Counted from the stretch's first letter, positions 19,914-30,600 are shown. The stretch is 36,371 nt of DNA from Rhizophagus sp. LPA8_4_AMF (GCA_021464525.1 JADRCO010000354.1:1-36371), one strand, 5' to 3'. Numbers and translations are program-made. The notes: a model not told the origin generated them from the letters alone.

Positions 19914-21997
19914 ATGAACATAATTATAGATATAGAAGAAGAGAAAAGAGAAAGTATTGAAAGAAAAAGAGATGATGAAAAAGAAAGTGGAGATGAAGGA
20001 AATTTAATCGCTAACATCAACAAATTATGTGAAAAATTGAGAAACGAAAAAGATGGTGAACATGACATACTGATTGGACAATTATTTAGTTACTGTTTAA
20101 AAAGGTTCAAAGAAGAAAAAAAGCTCGAATATATGATGATGGTTGCTGCTTTGCTTCCGCACTATGCTTCCGATTCCTATGAGAGTCTAATGGCTCATCT
20201 TAAGGAACAACTCACCTACATTAAGTTTCCGCCAGAATTTTTGGATATAAAACAAAATCGAAAGTTTACATCAACTCGCGAACATCTTTGGAGCTATAAG
20301 TTTCAAAATTATAAGTTTTCTGTTTCCAATTTAGACAAGTTTTCTGTTCCCGGTCTGCCCCGATTTGGCAGGTTGCATACATCTTTTCACTTGTTATACG
20401 TCACATAGACTACATATTAACTATAATTTATATTATTATAAGTAGGGAAGAGGTCGTGAAACACTCTGCTACATTATGCTATTCACCACTTCCTGGCTTA
20501 TGCACCTATTGCTACCCAGAGAAACATGATGTGTTCGGCTACTTGATTCCCTATGGTCTAAGTCCCTTTGCCAAGCTCACATCCACCTACCCCATCGAGG
20601 ACCTTCTGAACTCTAAAATTCATCTCGAATTATTTTCATCTCCACCTTTCCAAGCAATTGTCAAGTTCAAGTGGAATTCCTTTGCGCGATGGCGTTCCAT
20701 TGGACTTATATTAATTGATGTTGTTTTCTTCTTTCTCTTTAGTGCTGGAGCTAACGACCTTTTTGGTGATAAGTATCATAGGAAACTAATGATTGCAAGC
20801 ACAATCTTGAGTGCAATTATAGCACTTGCCATGATCCGACTTTATATTATATTATTTGTGAACCATGCCAGTAAACGGTATTTTAGATCACCTACGGCAC
20901 TCTTCGCACTTTTAGCATATATTCTTCCTCTTATTACTGGGTTGTTAGATATTACTGGAATTCTAACACGTCATGATTATGCCCTTTCAGTCCTCCAAGT
21001 TTGTTCAATATTATCATTATGGATGAGTTTTATTGGAAGTTTGTGTGTCTTCAAGCCTATTGGGGTTTTCGTCATTGGTAAGAATTGTCAAAAAAAATTT
21101 CTTTGTTCAATGGTTTGATGAATCAGTTAACTTTTTTTTTACCATGCAAAGTCGTTATAGAGATTTGCAAAAAGATTTTTGGCCTACTTCTCTTTTCGGT
21201 TTTAGTTGTGATAATTGGCGCACATATAACAATGACTTATCTCTTGAATGCCCCTGATAAAGATGGAGTAGATAATTTTTTGAATTATGGTCAATCTTTC
21301 AATAATTTTTGGTCAGGGCTTCTAGGTGACTTTAGCGCTTTTTGATTCCGTGAAAACCGACAGATTTGCGATTGCAATCAAGATTGTCTACTCATTCTTT
21401 ATAAACATTGTAATCCTGAATATTCTGAGTAATCTATCTATGGATCTTTTATGTTAATAGCAATTTCTTTCCTAATTTTTTCTAACATTATCATTTCTTC
21501 GATAGTTGCACTCGTAAATAGCGTTTATGAAGATGTACATAATCGCTCACTTACTAAATGGACAATTTTGCGGGCATTTTACATTACGAACTTGGAAGTC
21601 ATAGGTATGACACCTTCAGAGCGTCAAAATGAGTACGTGTCTTAATTCAACGTCCATGACGTATTTTTTCTTTTTAATACAACCCGAATCTAACCTGACT
21701 TACTCCATTTGCTTATTTTACGGTGACAGGAATTGGTTTCCTTGGTCCATTATTTATGAAGCTTCCACCAAAGAGGTTGATAGGTGGTACATAGATAAGG
21801 ACAAGGAGGACGAGAGAAGGAAGGACGAGATAAGAAAGGACGAGATAAGAAAGGACGAGGATAAGAACAAGGAGGACAAGGAATGGATGGAGCCTTTGGA
21901 TGAAATTGTAAATTATTTGTCTACTGGAGATGCCAATCAAAGGTATTCTGCCTTAACGAAATTCCTGTCAAAAGAAATTAACAAATATTCCAATTGA
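19914..21997 (+). CDS. Ion-transport-domain channel protein, one frameshift (586 aa if corrected)
   Basis: Membrane channel-like protein related to the gene at 30601-34945. Exons are 19914-20371, 20446-21077, 21152-21428, 21506-21632 and 21730-21997. The N-terminus is acidic and charged, then a cytoplasmic stretch of about 130 residues leads to SPLPGLCTYCYPE, matching VPLPDFTVYPE in the other gene. Hydrophobic segments follow near residues 237-255, 266-290, 301-320, 332-362 and 370-392; then a pore-like loop (FNNFWSGLLGDFSAF) and a last helix ending NILIALVNSVYED, as in TRP-type channels. The tail has a 15-base tandem repeat giving DEIRKDEIRKDE. At about 21337-21343 there is one T too many (GCTTTTTGATTCC), which puts a TGA after DFSAF and cuts off the last helix. 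The frame resumes at once as DSVKTDRFAIAIK. The long N-terminal region of the relative is absent. Confidence 0.82.
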
Positions 21998-22045
21998 AAT
22001 CACAAGGGTGTACAATTTAAACATTTTTCACTTGTTTAATTAAGA

Positions 22046-22051
22046 AATAAA
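22046..22051 (+). terminator. Probable poly(A) signal of channel gene
   Basis: AATAAA 49 bases after the stop codon at 21997. Position supports it; the hexamer itself is common in this DNA. Confidence 0.4.
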
Positions 22052-22970
22052 AGTTTATCAAAGAACATACTGTATGTACAGTACTTTCAATTGTTAAAAT
22101 CAGTAGAATTTTCGGTTTACGTAGCGAAATGAACGCGCTTTTATTTTCAGTCAAATGGGTTAATTTTTGAAAGCATTATTAATGTAAAAAAAAAGTTAAA
22201 AAATGAAAGAGATTGATTATTCACCATGACTTACGATTTATAAAATTATTTAAATTGTTTTAGTATATTGTTGACTATATGGAAAAATGTTTCAACTGTA
22301 ATTTGAATTTTTTTCATTTTTATATTCAATCTTTTTTATGTTACAATTTTTTTTAGGGCATTTTTTATTGACTCTAACATTATAAAAATATGTATTGAGA
22401 GTTTTCTTTCCGCAATCTTCACAACTCATTTTTATTGATTATAAAATTTCACATATTAATCATTATATATATATTACTGTAATAAACAATACAAAATAGT
22501 TCGTATTGTGTATTTTATTTAAAATAATACAAATTATCAGTTCTCCTCATAAGTTCATGCAGATTTTACATAATTGTTATTTTGGTCGGTTGTCTCATAT
22601 TACTATGTATTAGCATAATAATAAAATTATTGGATAATAACTTATAAAAATTGCATGAACAGTCCCGTCAAACCGATAATGTAATTATCAAACACGTCAG
22701 TCAGTCTAATTATCAGTAAATAATTAAGAAACAATACAATATTGTTTCTATTTGTTGTCTGTAACAAAAAGAAACATGAAATTTTACTAGTAAAACCGAT
22801 GAGAATTAACAAGGAAAGATGCTTTGGGGTCTGCAGATTCGTGATTAAAATTTCATCAAAATTCAAAAATTTTGCAATTAATTCAGGTCAAGAATTTCAC
22901 AATAGAAATTAAGTAATTATGAAAGAAGAAATGGATTTTTAACCAATTTGCTAGTTCGTTATATATTCGA
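22052..22970. other. Intergenic, AT-rich
   Basis: No gene or clear repeat seen; only short chance reading frames. Confidence 0.45.
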
Positions 22971-22974
22971 AACA

Positions 22975-23282
22975 AAAATGACGCAGTAAAAAGATGTGAT
23001 GTTACGATCGACAATGATCAAACAAAATGCAATTTTATTAATATCGTAACTAGTAAAAAAATTATTTAAAATGAAAAGTTCATCTCAAAAAACTATCAAA
23101 CGACTGGTGGGATATAACAGTTTCATTCTAATCTCATTATAATTAATTACCTAATTAGTCGTCGGATAGTTTTTGAGATGTATTTTTCATTTTAAATAAT
23201 TTCTTACTTAGTTTTGAATGTTTTACGGTATTAATAAATTTGATCATTGATCGTAGCATCACATCTTTTGCTGCGTTTTTTA
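22975..23282. mobile_element. Long inverted-repeat (MITE-like) element, arms about 120 bases
   Basis: The left arm (22981-23105) begins ACGCAGTAAAAAGATGTGATG and the right arm (23157-23276) ends CATCACATCTTTTGCTGCGT, its inverted copy. The arms continue to match through AATGATCAAA, TTTATTAATA, AAATTATTTAAAATGAAAA and CATCTCAAAAA up to CGACT/AGTCG. The loop is about 50 bases. The arms differ at scattered positions, so the insertion is not fresh. There is no open frame. It is a non-autonomous DNA-transposon type, but I could not fix a target duplication. Confidence 0.65.
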
Positions 23283-23534
23283 AAAAAAATTCCATACCTA
23301 CCAAATGATCAATTTTCAAGTGATATTACCCTATTAAGTATAGTCGATCTTCACTATTCATTTTTTGAGAATGTGCCTATTTTATTTTGAAAAAAAATCT
23401 AAATTCCAATGAGAAAACTGACATCAAAATTTTCTCTTTTCTTAGATACACAAGGCCGACAAGGGTCGATTTAGTTTGTTAATAATCCTCAAAAAAAAAT
23501 ATCAAGGTAAAGGAATGCGATTAGTATAGGATTG

Positions 23535-23805
23535 TGTGAACTTATACGATAATAAGTCAATAACCTATATGCCTTATTGGTAAAACCTTGGTTTGTATTG
23601 AAATTTTTGACTGAAATTAATGTATTACGCAAATTTTTAAATCTTAATTCTGCTCAGAATAAAGTAAATAACGTAGATAAAAATTTTTATTAACATTAAT
23701 TGAATTATGTATATATTAATTATAAAAAAAAAAGTATTTTTCTCTGTTATAGATTCGTTATAATATTAATCTTATATTTTAAATGGATAATTTAACCGGT
23801 TACCC
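23535..23805. repeat. Array spacer repeat, copy G
   Basis: Direct copy of about 16380-16630: ATACGATAATAAGTCAATAACC, TTTTTGACTGAAATTAATG, ATTACGCAAATTTTT, TCTCTGTTA and TTAACCGGTTA. It ends directly at the degraded hydrolase copy that follows. Confidence 0.75.
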
Positions 23806-23811
23806 TAAATA

Positions 23812-24553
23812 GTGTTTGTCGAAGTTTGGAATGGAAATTTTTCGAATTACCAGCACTGTCATAAGATGGACCCTTATATTTAGCTGTGCTCAGCAAATAA
23901 ATTGTTTCATCTCGTGATCTTTTATCATCTCCTGCCACCTTTATTATTAAATATCCTTTCTTTTAGTACATAAATATAAAAGAGAGGATCATGGGATATT
24001 TTTTCATACATAATAAAGGAGGTAAACCGCCTAAGCTTTCAGCTAAAATTGGAATTGGCAGACCTACATTAGGTGAATACATTTGTAATATTCTATCTGG
24101 TTTATCAAAAGAATCATGCTAAATTTTGGGACCAAGGTACAGTTTCTTAATCTCAGCGTGATTAATACCATCTACCAGGTTTGGAATATGATAAATGCAT
24201 TCATCATCTGATATTAAAGGCGTGCTGAATGTAAGATCAACCCATGGGCCCTGTAATGTGACAGCATAAACATGTGGGTGATTAGAAATTTTGCTACATA
24301 AAGAAACTAAAATTCTTTATTTATCAAACCGATGACACCAGCGCACGATAGCAAACCAGCATCACGAATAGCAAGACCAAGAGCCAAGCTTATCACCAGA
24401 GATTACAATTTTTTTGGGCTTAAGGATTCCAATCCCGCATTTTTTGGAGATTAAAAGATATAAATAAGAAGCCAATGCATCCTTTATGCGACGAGAAATT
24501 GATTTTGAGTTCAATGATTGATTACTATATGAAGAAATTTTAGTTAGGTAATA
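23812..24553 (-). pseudogene. Degraded hydrolase, array copy 5 (exons 2-4 only)
   Basis: On the minus strand exon 2 (24553 down to about 24330), exon 3 (about 24250-24020) and part of exon 4 (about 23935-23812) can be aligned to the intact copies. Exon 1 with HGGG is gone, although DNA resembling the promoter side follows at about 24620-24780. Exon 2 has a deletion that removes the middle of the nucleophile motif. In exon 3 the Trp codon of KIWHD is a stop (TAG). Exon 3 also has internal deletions. Exon 4 ends before the catalytic His, and exon 5 is missing. It is clearly non-functional. Confidence 0.88.
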
Positions 24554-24599
24554 TAGAAAAATCATATCGCGACGAGAATTTTTATTAAAATAATCGATC

Positions 24600-25270
24600 T
24601 ACTTAAAATAATTCTTAAAATTAAGATTTACTATTATGTCGATAATTGATTTAGAATGAATAATTATTAAATGGCTTTCCTTGACAAGTTTTAATATAAT
24701 TGTACCACTCATGTAGACCTGTAATTCCTTAATAATCGGTTTCCTTTATGTATAAGTATGTGTACATTTAATTGAAATAAAAATTTCAAAAAGGTCTAGT
24801 AAAAGATTTTTCGTTAAACTTAAAATATACTTGAAATTACTAAAAATTATATTTTAAGTATAAATATAAGCAATTTAATTATAACTAGCGAGCTAGAGTG
24901 AAACTCAAGGAGTAGAGATAAAATCCGGTGATCCGCTGAATATTCAGCAAAATAGTAATAATAACAATTCAATCTCCGATTAGATAAAAGAAGAAATAAA
25001 AAAATTCATTTTCTCTAGTTATTCGACGTAAAAGGTTAAGGTACTACGTGATGCTGTATTTTTTTAATCAAATTCTAAAAATTTCTCTTGTAAATATTAA
25101 AAACAAATGCATTTGATAATTAATATATTTAATAATACCAATTTTTTTATTAATAAACGCTAAACGTATAAATACATACATATATATTTTTTTTTGGAAG
25201 GACATTTACAAATTATTTTGATTTCCTATCACACTAAAATAGAGATAGATATTTTGTGATTTCTTAATGT
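24600..25270. other. Intergenic; hydrolase promoter remnant, then AT-rich DNA
   Basis: 24620-24780 resembles the upstream block of hydrolase copy 3 (TAAGATTTACTATT, AATTGTACCACTCATGT). The rest has no gene. TTTATT at 25146-25151 could be the poly(A) signal, read on the minus strand, of the RNA repair gene that ends at 25275. Confidence 0.45.
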
Positions 25271-25274
25271 ACTT

Positions 25275-26620
25275 TTAAAATGCTTTGACAATTCCCTTTA
25301 CTATTAATTCTTTCTCCAAATTAATTACCCGAACATCAGATTCTTCTTGTATACCAAACAATGCTGATTCGCATATTTTCATTGATTGGACAGGTTTTAT
25401 ACTTTTGTGTATTGTACCGATGGTAACATGTGCAACTTTGTTTGCACTGTAGATAGTTGGTGGATCAATCTTATTAACCACAAGAGCCATAATCTGTGAA
25501 TTGAAAACTATCTTGTCGATAAAAACTTTCACTTGCATAGTTGGACCTTCACACAATTTTTCATATTTTTTCCATAAACTTTCCTTTCTTCTCATATCCA
25601 TTGAATGAATGAGTGTAACATGATGCAAAGAACTAATACGATCCTTTTGAACCAGTACATTAAAAGTACCAGAATCTTCATTGGGATGTTCTTTATAAAA
25701 ATTCGTGAGAAAATTTTGAAAATTATAATTTAAGGCAATCCCATAATATTGAGCGTTTCGTTTTTTAAATTTTCTAATACCAGAATCGCTAATAGATGTT
25801 TCAACACAGACGTTTGGCTTATAAAATTTTATACCTTCTAAAGCTTTTTGAATTACTTCTTTACTAGGGTTTTCAATTCCAATGATGGGTTTTAATTTAT
25901 TAATTACAATTTTAAGGTTGGTATTAATATCATTAGCAATATCTAAATTGATAACGTGATCAAATTGATTATCCACATTATTATTTGAATCTAAACGTTC
26001 AAAGTCGTTCAAAAACTTCCACATTTGTCCTTTATTTTCAATAGTAAGATTCTGATGATTTCCTCCACGAGCAATTATACGTTCAGATGTGATTTTGATA
26101 ATTTCGTTAGGAGTTCGATTTTCGTGATTCCAATAAACAGCCACAACGCGGACATCTGAAGAGATTTTTTTTGCTGCTTCTATTAAAGATTTACGTAATT
26201 CTATCATATGGTTATTTCTAAAATAAATAAATGATTAATTAATGATTTGTTGTATAATTGTTCGATGAATAAACTAAATATATAATCATACTTTTTAAAT
26301 CATACTTTTTTTTTTTACTTACCTGTCCGCGATTACAACATCTCGATTCCTGAATTCTCTTTTAATGCTTCTGTAAAACCTTGAACGTTTTTGTTTCCCG
26401 AAAATATCATCATTTTGTATATGACCAAATGAAAATAAGTTCGCTAATACTAAAGAAAGCGTCGTTTTTCCTGTAATTTGTTGTTTTTAAAAATATTTAT
26501 TTCACCTAAAATGAGAGAAAAAAAATACACAATATTTAGTTAAAGCAGCTTACCACATCCAATTGTCGCAACAGGTACCAATAATGTTTTGTAGAATTGG
26601 TTGCCAACTTCTTTATGCAT
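25275..26620 (-). CDS. RNA repair enzyme: polynucleotide kinase and cyclic phosphodiesterase halves of fungal tRNA ligase (385 aa)
   Basis: Matches the C-terminal two thirds of fungal tRNA ligase (Trl1), which phosphorylates the 5' end and opens the 2',3'-cyclic phosphate of cut tRNA before joining. Exons on the minus strand are 26620-26554, 26470-26323 and 26217-25275; they join in frame to 386 codons with stop. Kinase part: P-loop ATIGCGKTT (about 18-26, across intron 1), FGHIQNDDIF, ADRNNH (70-75, across intron 2), RGGNHQNL (about 122). Phosphodiesterase part: the two HxT motifs of 2H enzymes, HVTL (271-274) and HVTI (335-338). Fungal Trl1 normally has an N-terminal ligase domain with a KxxG lysine. 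None can be read upstream of 26620, where low-complexity and TGCGCA-rich DNA begins. It is either a 5'-truncated duplicate or a real two-domain protein. Confidence 0.85.
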
Positions 26621-26639
26621 GAAAAAAAATTTTTTTTTT

Positions 26640-27350
26640 TCAATTAAAAATATTGGAAACTTTTAGAAATTTCTGCCATTATATACATTTTTTTTTAATG
26701 CATGGCTGATCACCATATTTGTCAAATGGCAAATGAATTTTGCAGGCGTAGTTGTCATTACACGCAGTTTTACTGTGACGCACATGTGACAGATGCGTGA
26801 GCTAACTATAAAATCCTATTTGCGGAATTTTCGGAGTGCAACCTATTTTTGGATTCCGCTGCGCATTCCAGATTAAATTTTATTATTAAGTAAAAATATT
26901 AACATATCTGTGCGCAAAATCACATTTATTTTCCACAAATTGCATGCGACATTTTCTTGCGCATTGCGAGGCTTAAATTTTATACACTGCTGAGTCAGAT
27001 ACTTATGAAAAATGGACCGGTGATGAAAAATGTCACGGAATTTTTCGTAACTTTTTTTCAGGTTACACTGGGAAAATCATTCCCTGCGCCTGCGGTTATT
27101 TAAATAATAAAGGTACTTTGTAACAAATACTAAGCCGAAATTAATAAAGTTCCTCATTTTGATCAAAATTCTAGTATCGATTATTAATATATGACTTGAT
27201 GAGACTTTTTTAATAGAAAAAATTAATTTGCATTATATTTACTTTGAAAATATGCGAGAAACAAAAATAGCGCAATACCGTAATAGTTTTTTTAGATTTA
27301 ATTATCTAATTAATAATTTAATAATTGGAACAATTATGTATAAAATTCCA
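26640..27350. other. Intergenic with TGCGCA-rich repeat
   Basis: 26760-26970 is rich in TGCGCA, TGCGGAATTTTCGG and GCGCATT motifs, resembling the repeat at the start of the window. I looked for a ligase domain of the RNA repair gene here on the minus strand and saw none. Confidence 0.5.
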
Positions 27351-27357
27351 AAAAAAG

Positions 27358-27498
27358 CTAAAAACTCGAGCAGCAAATTCAGGAAATTATTTGACTCAAA
27401 ATAATCTTGCTAAAATGTATCGAAATGGAATTGGAATTAAAATAGATATAAATCAAGCAATTTATTGGTACGAGAAATCTGCTAAACAAGGAAATTAA
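27358..27498 (+). pseudogene. Sel1-like repeat fragment
   Basis: One frame reads as a single Sel1-type repeat: NSGNYLTQNNLAKMYRNGIG followed by INQAIYWYEKSAKQGN. A TAA follows at 27496, and the next codons (TAQ) look like the start of a further repeat. Nothing before 27358 or after about 27510 continues it. Sel1 repeats mediate protein contacts and are abundant in mycorrhizal fungi (known of the group). This is a relic of such a gene. Confidence 0.75.
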
Positions 27499-27499
27499 A

Positions 27500-27944
27500 C
27501 TGCTCAAATAAATTAGAAGATATACACTTTTTTACCCGTTGCTTTTTTTTTCTCTTTTAACTGTTTCTTTTGCTACTATTACATAATCACGTGATAAAAA
27601 GAAAAAAACAAGATGTCTGACGTTAAGAAATATGAATTTCAGTATCAATAATTCGATAATTTACAACCATTTTATGGTATTTTAGATCTTTCACAAGAAA
27701 ATTCCATCATATCTTTAAACCAATTGAGAAAACATTAAAATGATATTACAAAATATTCAATCAAAAAATTCTTCCTATGAACAACAATATCATGAGTAAG
27801 AAAATCTTACATCACAAATACGGTCGATCGTATGACCACTCACGGGATACAGTGTAGCACAATAAAATTTCTCCTAACTCAGTATTACTCTCTCTTTCCA
27901 CCTCATTATATTCATAAATTTTTATTGATATTTGTTACGTAACA
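27500..27944. other. Intergenic; possible ORF relic near 27613-27738
   Basis: From ATG 27613 (MSDVKKYEFQYQ) the frame meets a TAA, then stays open for about 30 codons (FDNLQPFYGILDLSQENS) and stops again. It could be debris of a gene. No function can be given. Confidence 0.3.
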
Positions 27945-29242
27945 ATGGATAAAAAAATGGATAACGTTAACTTTGTCTCTGCTAGTTCTATTTTCGATAA
28001 CCTAGATCTTCATGCGACTCCCCCACTAAGAATGCAATGGACGCTAGACGAGGTAATTTTTAGCTGTTTATGAGTAACAGGAAAAAAAATTCTTAAATAA
28101 TTTTCACCCTAGATCTGGGAGTGCATCGAAAAAATGGCGGGGAGGAGCAGGAAGAGAAGGAGAGTATACAACGAAATTCTTCTTCTGTACAAAAGAAACA
28201 ACCATATTTTCAACAATCCCGATACACGTCCAAAACCAATAATATTGAGGGTGAATGGGGCCACGATCTCAATAGCAACCCCATCGGATGCTCTCTGCCA
28301 CCTGTACACGATCAATTTAAGCTTTCCAAGGAAAACTCCAAAGAAAAGAACGATGAAAAGAACAATCAAAATTCGCATGGAATATATGAGACAGGTGAAA
28401 ATACTTTTTCAGCACCAAGATCAAATTTGCCAATGGATAACTATGATGATACCAAGTCACAAAAGGCAACCAACAACGGTCAACGTCTCCTGGAAATCAG
28501 ACCAGGAAAGAATTATCAACCTTGCATTTGGTGCATCGATTACAGCTCGCAACTGGGAAGACAGGAGGGATTTGTGCATAATCCGGCAGTCAACCGACCA
28601 ATACCTTCTTCCTCGGAATCAAGATGGAAATGTGGCTCCGAAACTAGAAGATTGGCCGTTCGGGAATTGCTTGGAAATGAGTGCTTGGACTTATTTATGC
28701 CAGTGAAGACCAGATCTTAACATCAACTCTATAACGATATCATTACAAGGAAGAAAGATGATGGAACCATGCAAAAATTGCAAAGCTATTCAGAACTGGT
28801 GGACACGTTAAAGAATGATCGCGAGTTTCGTGAATTCCATGGACCTACAGATGAATGGTTAATTGACCAGAAATATTTTGATGAAACATATGGTATCACC
28901 AATATTTGCCCACTGCTTGTAGATCATTCTGGAATGGTCGTTCTGTTTTTAGATGATCGTGGTATCATGTTTAAATGGAGCGAAATGGAAAAGGGAATGC
29001 ATGTTTTGGGAATTAACCAAGTAGAAGGTCTTGCAAATTACCTTTACAACCCAGATAAGATATGTGCTGTTATGGAAGACACCGGTGAACTGGTACCTGA
29101 AATGGAACTTACACGCCGTGTGAAAGAAAAGATGGCAAAGAAAACGTTGGAAGAGGAAAAGTTGGCAGAGAAAAATAGGGAAAAAAGGTTGGCAAAAAAA
29201 AAAAGGTTGGCAAAGGAAAAAAGGTTGGCAGAGGAAAGGTAA
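27945..29242 (+). CDS. Unrecognised protein, three-exon model (396 aa)
   Basis: I do not recognise the family. Exon 1, 27945-28052, runs from ATG to a GTAATT donor. Exon 2 begins at 28113 after TTCACCCTAG and continues TWTLDEIWECIEK-like text into a very basic stretch (GRSRKRRRVYNEI). A donor at 28703 (GTGAAG) and acceptor at 28749 (TTACAAG) would join it in frame to exon 3, 28750-29242; the 47-base intron is short, so exon 3 could instead be a separate gene starting at 28769. Exon 3 contains LVDHSGMVVLFLDDRGIMF and ends in a charged coiled coil with repeats of KRLAKEKRLAEE. GC content is visibly higher than in neighbouring DNA. A second frame (28121-28720) is also open across exon 2; it is less likely because exon 1 does not splice into it in frame. 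Confidence 0.5.
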
Positions 29243-29763
29243 AAGTGATATAGACGTTTCAGTATAAAAAATACATGTTTTGTCATTGATCTTTCTGATT
29301 GGTGTGATCTTCAAAGTTTATTGAATCGAAGTCCATATTCTCCTAAGTTGGTTGTATCATTATCACGTGATCTTTTACATTTCGTTGTCTTTTGCTGAAC
29401 ATTATTGTATATAGTGAGTTCCTGTATATGTAAGATTTGCTTTGCGATTTTATTGTACTAAATAACAACATCAGATATTAAAAATAAATTACTAAAAAAC
29501 CCTTAAATTTTTTATTTTAATAATAAAAAATAAAAATAAAAATCATGTGACCACATGAAAAAAATTCACGCACTTTTTGTCAAGAAAATCAAGAAATTTA
29601 TTAATATTCGCCGTCTCGGAAAAATGCCAAGTCAGCCGGACGCTCTGAGGGCAAGCAACATACTGTAACCGAAATTTTGTCCCAGAACCCCCATATTAGT
29701 CTATATATATTTATCTAATAATAATTAGAATTGAAACTCAAACCAGAATTAAAAATATCAATA
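29243..29763. other. Intergenic
   Basis: No gene seen. A GC-richer patch at about 29610-29695 stands out from its AT-rich surroundings, but I found no tRNA fold or known repeat in it. Confidence 0.4.
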
Positions 29764-30119
29764 ATGAAAAGAAATCTAATAATTTCAACAATTATTTGTT
29801 CGCTATTATCGCTTTACCATTATTTTAAGTACTTTTGTTCTTAATATACGAAATAAATTAATAGGAAATAAATTAACAAATAATATGAAGGATATTAATA
29901 CATCATTAATTATTTCCGTATCATTTTTCAATTTTATATTTTGTCTTATTTTGTCTTCTTTATTAACATGACATATTTATTATTATTTAGCGTTAATTAA
30001 CTGAAACAAACCGAGATATCAATAATTGATCTAACAAATTATGGAAATTAGAAGGATTTAATATTAAAAAAGCCCTATTGGAAAAAACTAATTCATTACT
30101 AGATCAATTGTATAATTAA
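29764..30119 (+). pseudogene. Relic of a membrane protein gene
   Basis: An ATG at 29764 opens a short hydrophobic frame (MKRNLIISTIICSLLSLYHY). A second frame continues with FTIILSTFVLNIRNKL and SLIISVSFFNFIFCLILSSL. Further on, 30003-30119 reads NRDINN, a TGA, then NKLWKLEGFNIKKALLEKTN and a terminal TAA. The pieces look like a decayed gene with frame changes, or exons of one. I cannot name a family. Confidence 0.35.
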
Positions 30120-30600
30120 AAAATAATTTATATTTGAATTAATTTTCATGATCCTTTGCTTGAATTCGAGATATGCAAAAAACGTGAAACTCAACAGGGA
30201 CCGAAATCTGTCATCTAAATATAAGTACTAATCAACTCATATGCACTTAAGTAGTATAGCTGGTTTTTTACTAATACTGATTGAACCATATGAATTATTT
30301 GTTTTATTGTTTTTTAACGTCATGCTTCGCTGCCAGACAATTAATATTTATTATTAAATAATCTGCAAGATTACACACAGTCAATATTATAATCATCGAG
30401 CATAAAAAAAATATTTTTACTGTAATGATACAAAATTAATACCAACCGATCAATAGAATACTTCATTTCATATGGCAATACTTTAAATAATCGTTTATTT
30501 AATTCATAGCAGAGAAATTGCCTCTACGTAATAATCAAAACATAATCAGAAAGAAATTCTCTATTATAAATTTACATATTATATAAAATAAATTAATAAA
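30120..30600. other. Intergenic; poly(A) region of channel gene
   Basis: AT-rich with no gene. TTTATT at 30494-30499, read on the minus strand as AATAAA, lies about 100 bases past the stop of the gene ending at 30601 and could be its poly(A) signal. Confidence 0.4.

Noticed and set aside
21326-21345. A tiny intron to repair the channel frameshift
   Set aside because: The only GT...AG pair that would restore the frame is about 10 bases long, too short to splice.
21713-21940. Minus-strand LVLSYLVLSYLV frame
   Set aside because: It is the reverse side of the charged tandem repeat in the channel tail.
22642-22866. 74-codon minus-strand frame
   Set aside because: No splice partners, motifs or neighbours that support it.
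28109-28378. 89-codon hydrophobic minus-strand frame
   Set aside because: Opposite strand of the basic exon of the unrecognised gene; Lys/Arg codons read backwards give Leu/Phe/Ser.
29610-29695. GC-richer patch considered as a tRNA or other RNA gene
   Set aside because: No cloverleaf arms or B-box (GGTTCRANYCC) could be found.
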